Shown: positions 6,013 through 9,419 of the stretch, piece by piece
Layout: each line of letters starts with the position of its first letter
Position numbering within the stretch: position 1 is the stretch's first letter
DNA from: Burkholderiales bacterium
GTDB taxonomy: Bacteria; Pseudomonadota; Gammaproteobacteria; Burkholderiales; CAIKXV01
DNA length: 9,419 nt
Assembly: GCA_014379045.1 (NCBI GenBank)
Contig: JACMMK010000470.1
Location: forward strand, 1-9,419
Direction: 5' to 3'
Translations under genes and position numbers: made by a program
Notes under the pieces: model-generated
What the model was told of the DNA's origin: nothing
Seen by the model: only the letters and a program-made list of their open reading frames with translations
Database searches by the model: none

Positions 6013-7080
6013 TCAGTCGAGCAGCGCCGAGACGAACTCGTGCGGCTCGAACGGTTGCAGATCGTCGAGTGCCTCGCCGATGCCGATGAAGCGGATCGGC
6101 AGCGGATGCTCGCGTGCGATGGCCGCCAGCACGCCGCCGCGCGCGCTGCCGTCGAGTTTGGTGACGACCAGCCCGGTGACCCCGAGCGCGGCATCGAAGG
6201 CCTTGACCTGCGCGAGTGCGTTCTGGCCGGTGTTGCCATCGAGCACCAGCAACACTTCGTGCGGGGCGCCTTCGAGTGCCTTCGCGATCACCCGCTTGAC
6301 CTTGCGGATCTCGTCCATCAAGTGCATCTGGGTGGGCAGCCTGCCTGCGGTGTCGGCGAGCACGACATCGATGTTGCGCGCCTGGGCAGCACGAATCGCA
6401 TCGAAGATCACCGCCGCGGGGTCCCCCGATTGCTGCGCGATCACCGTCACCCCGTTGCGCGCGCCCCACGCTTCGAGCTGTTCGCGGGCCGCAGCGCGAA
6501 ACGTGTCGCCGGCGGCGAGCAGCACGGTGCGGCCCTCGGCGCGGAAGCGCGCGGCGAGCTTGCCGATCGTGGTCGTCTTGCCGGCCCCGTTCACCCCGGC
6601 CAGCATGATCACGAACGGTCGGGCATCGATCGCCAACGGTCGGGCGAGCGGTTCGAGCAATTCGGTCATCGCCTCGCTCAGCGCGGCCTTCAGCTGCACC
6701 GCCTCGGTCAGCGCTTCGCGTCGGGCACGTTGGCGCAGACGCTCGATCAGCAGCTGTGTCGCCCCCACGCCGACATCGGCGGCGAGCAGCGCGGTTTCGA
6801 GTTCCTCGAACAGCGCCTCGTCGATCTTCCGACCCAAGCCGAACAAGCCGGCCAGTTGATCGCCGACTTCGCCGATCGGTGCGCCGAGCGTGCTGCCGGC
6901 GCGCCGGTTCAACTGCTCGCGCGTGGCGCGCAGGCTCGCCTTCAGGCGTTCGGACCAGCTCGCGCGTGCGGGCGGGGTCGGGTCCGGGCCCGGCGACGTG
7001 ATGTCGAGCCGTGGCGCGCCGGGAACCGGATCTTTGGCAGACGGGGGCGTTTCCTTGCCCGACTTCAGGAAACCAAACAT
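6013..7080 (-). CDS. ftsY: Signal recognition particle receptor FtsY
   Basis: A 355-residue SRP GTPase. The N-terminus MFGFLKSGK is the typical short amphipathic start. A proline-rich acidic-light A region (about 10-40) is shorter than in E. coli. The N domain spans about 45-145 (KIDEALFEELETALLAADVGV, 85-105). The G domain has G1 GVNGAGKTT (162-170), DTFRAAA (192-198), G3 DTAGR (243-247), DGNTGQNAL (281-289), G4 TKLDG (307-311) and GIGE (333-336), all intact. FtsY docks SRP-ribosome complexes at the membrane for co-translational insertion. The ATG at 7080 is chosen over an in-frame TTG at 7095, because GAGG lies 4 nt upstream and the protein then begins with the conserved MFGF. It heads the leftward ftsY-ftsE-ftsX block and is divergent from the M16 peptidase genes. 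Confidence 0.98.
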   Translation of the reverse strand: MFGFLKSGKETPPSAKDPVPGAPRLDITSPGPDPTPPARASWSERLKASLRATREQLNRRAGSTLGAPIGEVGDQLAGLFGLGRKIDEALFEELETALLAADVGVGATQLLIERLRQRARREALTEAVQLKAALSEAMTELLEPLARPLAIDARPFVIMLAGVNGAGKTTTIGKLAARFRAEGRTVLLAAGDTFRAAAREQLEAWGARNGVTVIAQQSGDPAAVIFDAIRAAQARNIDVVLADTAGRLPTQMHLMDEIRKVKRVIAKALEGAPHEVLLVLDGNTGQNALAQVKAFDAALGVTGLVVTKLDGSARGGVLAAIAREHPLPIRFIGIGEALDDLQPFEPHEFVSALLD

Positions 7081-7258
7081 ACTTCCTCTTCTCAAAACAA
7101 ACCCAGATCGATCCGTCGACGGCCGTCTTGGCTATGAGCGCGACCGCCTCGCCGAACGACCGTATTCGTCTTCGGCCCGGGCCATGACCGATTCGCGCTG
7201 CACCGCTGCCGTCCCGCTACCGATGTTACGAGTTTCCTCGCCTGTGCGGTCGTGCAGC
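7081..7258. other. Divergent spacer between ftsY and the M16 peptidase operon
   Basis: This 178-nt spacer must hold promoters in both directions, but I cannot pick out a convincing -35/-10 pair on either strand. It contains the FtsY ribosome binding site at its left edge and a 10-bp GGCCCGGGCC palindrome around 7173-7182. In-frame ATGs at 7184 and 7223 could extend the peptidase N-terminus leftward, but would put charged and polar residues ahead of its signal peptide. Confidence 0.4.
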
Positions 7259-8638
7259 ATGTCCGCCCGCCGAATGTCGATCGTCGCCTTGCTGGGCACG
7301 TGCGGCCTGCTGTGCGCCGCGCCGTCGATCGCGAGTACGCAGGAGCGCACGCTCGAAAACGGCATGAAGATCGTCGTGCGCGAAGATCGCCGGGCACCGG
7401 TGGTCGCGTCGATGATCTGGTATCGCGTGGGCAGCGTCGACGAGGTGAATGGCCTGACCGGGCTCGCCCATGTCACCGAGCACATGATGTTCAGAGGTAC
7501 GAGACGGCTCCCCGACGGTGAATTCTCGCGTCGCGTCGCGCAACTGGGGGGGCGCGACAACGCTTTCACCGGACGCGACTACACCGCCTATCACCAGCAG
7601 CTCTCGGCCAAGGATCTAGCGGCGGTGATCGAACTCGAGGCCGAGCGCATGGCGGGACTGGTCATCGCCCCCGATACGTTCGCCAAGGAAATGCAGGTCG
7701 TGATGGAAGAGCGCCGCTGGCGCACCGACGATCGCCCAAGGGCGGCGCTGTTCGAGCAACTGTATGCGACCGCGTTCACGGCGCATCCGTATCGCACCCC
7801 GGTGATCGGCTGGATGAACGATCTGGAAAACCTCACGGCCGATGACGCCCGCGATTTCTACCGACGCTGGTACGCGCCGAACAATGCGGTGTTGGTGGTG
7901 GTCGGCGATGTCGATGCCGAGCAGGTGTTCCGGCTCGCGCAGCGCCACTTCGGACGGCTGCCGGCGCGCGCGATGCCGCGCCGGTCGCCGCAGAGCGAGC
8001 CCGAGCAGAAGGGCATCCGGCGGGTCACGCTGCAGGCACCCGCGCAGACACCGTTCCTGATGCTGGGTTTCCACGTGCCGGCGCTGCGCGATGGTGAGCG
8101 CGACTGGGAGCCGTACGCGCTCGAAGTGCTGGAATCGATACTGGATGCGAGCGAGGCGGCGCGCCTGCCGCGCGCGCTGCTGCGCGAATCGCGCATCGCC
8201 GGTTCGGTCGATGCCAGTTACGACAAGATGCAGCGCGGTCCGGCGCTGTTCGTGATCACCGCTGCGCCGAGCGAGGGACGTGGCGTCGGCGAGCTCGAGT
8301 CGGCGATCCGTGCCGAACTCGCGCGGGTTACGCGCGAGGGCGTCAGCGCCGAGGAACTCGTACGCGCGCAGACGCAACTGGTTGCCCAACACATGTTCCA
8401 GCGCGACTCGATGTTTACCCAGGCCACGCAGATCGGTGTCGCCGAGATGGTCGGTCACTCGGCGCGCGTCGTCGACCGCTTCGTGCCGCGGATCCGCGCG
8501 ATCACCGCCGAGCAGGTCCGTGACGTGGCGCGACGCTTCCTGGTCGAGGAGCGGATGACCGTCGCGGTGCTGGAGCCGCTCAACGTGCCGACGCGCAGAC
8601 CGTCGCTGCCGCCGAAAGAATTGCGCCATGTCGACTGA
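7259..8638 (+). CDS. M16 family zinc metallopeptidase, catalytic subunit, exported
   Basis: A 459-residue M16B-type peptidase of the processing-peptidase/PqqL group. Residues 1-26 look like a Sec signal peptide (ARR, then SIVALLGTCGLLCAA). The N-terminal half carries the inverted zinc motif HVTEH (71-75; His71 and His75 bind zinc, Glu74 is the base). The third ligand is Glu151, in EMQVVMEE (144-151). Its spacing, 76 residues after the second His, equals that of mitochondrial processing peptidase beta. The C-terminal inactive-type domain follows, with FLMLGFHVPA (266-275) and the usual region around LESILDASEAARLPRALLRE (291-310). It probably degrades peptides in the periplasm with the protein encoded next, whose ATG lies 11 nt before this gene's stop. 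I chose the ATG at 7259 because the signal peptide follows directly. ATG 7274 is nearly as good, and 7184 or 7223 are possible; none has a clear ribosome binding site. Confidence 0.93.
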   Translation: MSARRMSIVALLGTCGLLCAAPSIASTQERTLENGMKIVVREDRRAPVVASMIWYRVGSVDEVNGLTGLAHVTEHMMFRGTRRLPDGEFSRRVAQLGGRDNAFTGRDYTAYHQQLSAKDLAAVIELEAERMAGLVIAPDTFAKEMQVVMEERRWRTDDRPRAALFEQLYATAFTAHPYRTPVIGWMNDLENLTADDARDFYRRWYAPNNAVLVVVGDVDAEQVFRLAQRHFGRLPARAMPRRSPQSEPEQKGIRRVTLQAPAQTPFLMLGFHVPALRDGERDWEPYALEVLESILDASEAARLPRALLRESRIAGSVDASYDKMQRGPALFVITAAPSEGRGVGELESAIRAELARVTREGVSAEELVRAQTQLVAQHMFQRDSMFTQATQIGVAEMVGHSARVVDRFVPRIRAITAEQVRDVARRFLVEERMTVAVLEPLNVPTRRPSLPPKELRHVD

Positions 8639-9419
8639 CCTCGGCGCCGTGGATTTGACGACCCGCGCTGCGCGGCCGATCTCGATCGGGTGCCTGCTGC
8701 TGTGCCTCATTGCAGCCAGCCTGGTCGTACGCCCGGTGGCCGCCGTCCCCGTGGTGCAGACGTGGACGCTCGACAATGGCGCGCGCGTGCTGTTCGTCGA
8801 GGCGCGTTCGGTGCCGATCCTCGATGTCGCGGTGGACTTCCGCGCCGGCGCGGGCTTCGACCCGAACGAGCGCTCGGGGCTCGCGGCGATGACGCAGCAC
8901 CTCGCGCGTTTCGGCGCGGGCGGGATGAGCGAGGAAGACATCGCTCGCCGATTCGCCGATGTAGGCGCGCAACTTTCGGGGCGCATCGATGCCGATCGCG
9001 CGGGGTTCAACCTGCGCACGCTCGCGAGCCGCAGCGAGCGCGCACAGGCGCTCGAAGTCTTCGCGCGCGTCGTGCAGAGCCCGGATTTCCCCCAGTCGGC
9101 GCTCGACCGGGAACGCGCGCGCATTGCGTCCAATCTGCGCGAAGAGGCGACGCGCCCGAACGTGATGGCGAGCCGTCTGTTCTTCGCTGCCGCCTACGGT
9201 AATCATCCGTATGCGCAGCGCCCGCTCGGCGACCCCGCCGACGTGCGCGCGTTGACGCGGGACACGATCGTCGATTTTCGTCGTCGGTTCTACAACGGTG
9301 CGTCGGCCGTGGTGTCGATCGTGGGCGATGTGTCGCGGGCCGAAGCGGGCGAGATCGCACGCGCAGTCGCGGGCGCACTGCCGGCGGGAAGCGTGCGCGC
9401 AAGCCTGCCGCTGGTCGCC
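8628..9419 (+). CDS. M16 family peptidase-like protein, non-catalytic subunit (N-terminal part, runs off window)
   Basis: 264 residues are visible, open to the window edge. A hydrophobic export segment (SIGCLLLCLIAASLVV, 19-34) precedes a likely cleavage near PVAA/VPVV. The M16 N-terminal fold is clear: TWTLDNGARVLFVEARSVPI (45-64), FRAGAGFD (71-78), RSGLAAMTQHLARFGAGG (82-99), then GNHPYAQRPLGDP (191-203) and VVSIVGDV (228-235). At the zinc site the HxxEH motif is replaced by A87-M-T-Q90-H91, and the third ligand position aligns with Asn169, so it cannot bind catalytic zinc in the normal way. Non-catalytic M16 partners of this kind pair with an active subunit to complete the peptide-holding chamber. 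The 11-nt overlap with the upstream catalytic gene supports a 1:1 heterodimer. The C-terminus, where substrate-binding Arg/Tyr residues are expected, is outside the window. Confidence 0.92.
   Translation, partial: MSTDLGAVDLTTRAARPISIGCLLLCLIAASLVVRPVAAVPVVQTWTLDNGARVLFVEARSVPILDVAVDFRAGAGFDPNERSGLAAMTQHLARFGAGGMSEEDIARRFADVGAQLSGRIDADRAGFNLRTLASRSERAQALEVFARVVQSPDFPQSALDRERARIASNLREEATRPNVMASRLFFAAAYGNHPYAQRPLGDPADVRALTRDTIVDFRRRFYNGASAVVSIVGDVSRAEAGEIARAVAGALPAGSVRASLPLVA

Noticed and set aside
5182..7137. A 651-codon open frame on the plus strand, antisense to ftsE and ftsY
   Set aside because: It is Arg/His/Gln-rich with no recognisable domain and lies exactly opposite two fully conserved genes. 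In GC-rich DNA the frame complementary to a real gene often stays open.
7081..7258. Possible RNA gene or riboswitch in the ftsY/M16 divergent spacer
   Set aside because: No long stem, terminator or known riboswitch motif was seen; the only palindrome is a 10-bp GGCCCGGGCC, unremarkable at this GC content.
7616..9133. A 505-codon open frame on the minus strand opposite the M16 genes
   Set aside because: Low-complexity Arg-rich translation, no motifs, and it overlaps both M16 genes, whose active-site and fold motifs are clear. It is a codon-bias shadow.

Overview
This is a GC-rich stretch of a proteobacterial chromosome, most likely from a betaproteobacterium of the Burkholderiales type. Three things suggest this. 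It carries Bug/TctC-type receptors, which are hugely expanded in that order. It has the conserved minus-strand order ftsY-ftsE-ftsX ... rpoH. It also has a CIRCE-like operator on the rpoH promoter. The placement is inferred from gene content only; no rRNA or other taxonomic marker is present.

Left part (1-2470), accessory metabolism. A Bug/TctC-type periplasmic receptor runs leftward off the window edge. Divergent from it, a Gfo/Idh/MocA-family NAD(P)-dependent oxidoreductase is followed by a second Bug/TctC receptor, whose ATG overlaps the oxidoreductase stop by 7 nt. The 156-nt divergent spacer holds a perfect 12+3+12 bp inverted repeat beside a TATGAT -10 element, which looks like an operator/promoter module. 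No TctA/TctB membrane genes are visible, so the receptors are orphans within this window.

Middle part (2487-7080), a leftward block of housekeeping genes. ftsY (signal recognition particle receptor), ftsE and ftsX (divisome ABC-type complex), a DUF1643-family gene and rpoH (heat-shock sigma factor) all lie on the minus strand. The DUF1643 gene sits between ftsX and rpoH. rpoH has its own promoter region with a 27-bp CIRCE (HrcA operator) that spans almost exactly the -35 to -10 interval. rpoH ends at a hairpin with a T-rich tail in the convergent gap with the second receptor gene. A three-copy 8-bp tandem repeat lies between the rpoH stop and that hairpin.

Right part (7259-9419). Divergent from ftsY, two overlapping M16 metallopeptidase genes encode an exported pair. 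The first has the full zinc site (HVTEH plus a downstream Glu). The second lacks it and runs off the window end. Together they resemble the catalytic and non-catalytic halves of a heterodimeric M16B protease.

I see no rRNA, tRNA, CRISPR array, insertion sequence or phage gene, and I do not see a clearly new multi-gene system. The points most worth following are the CIRCE/rpoH promoter, the palindrome upstream of the oxidoreductase, the substituted catalytic His in that oxidoreductase, and the DUF1643 gene within the ftsYEX-rpoH cluster.
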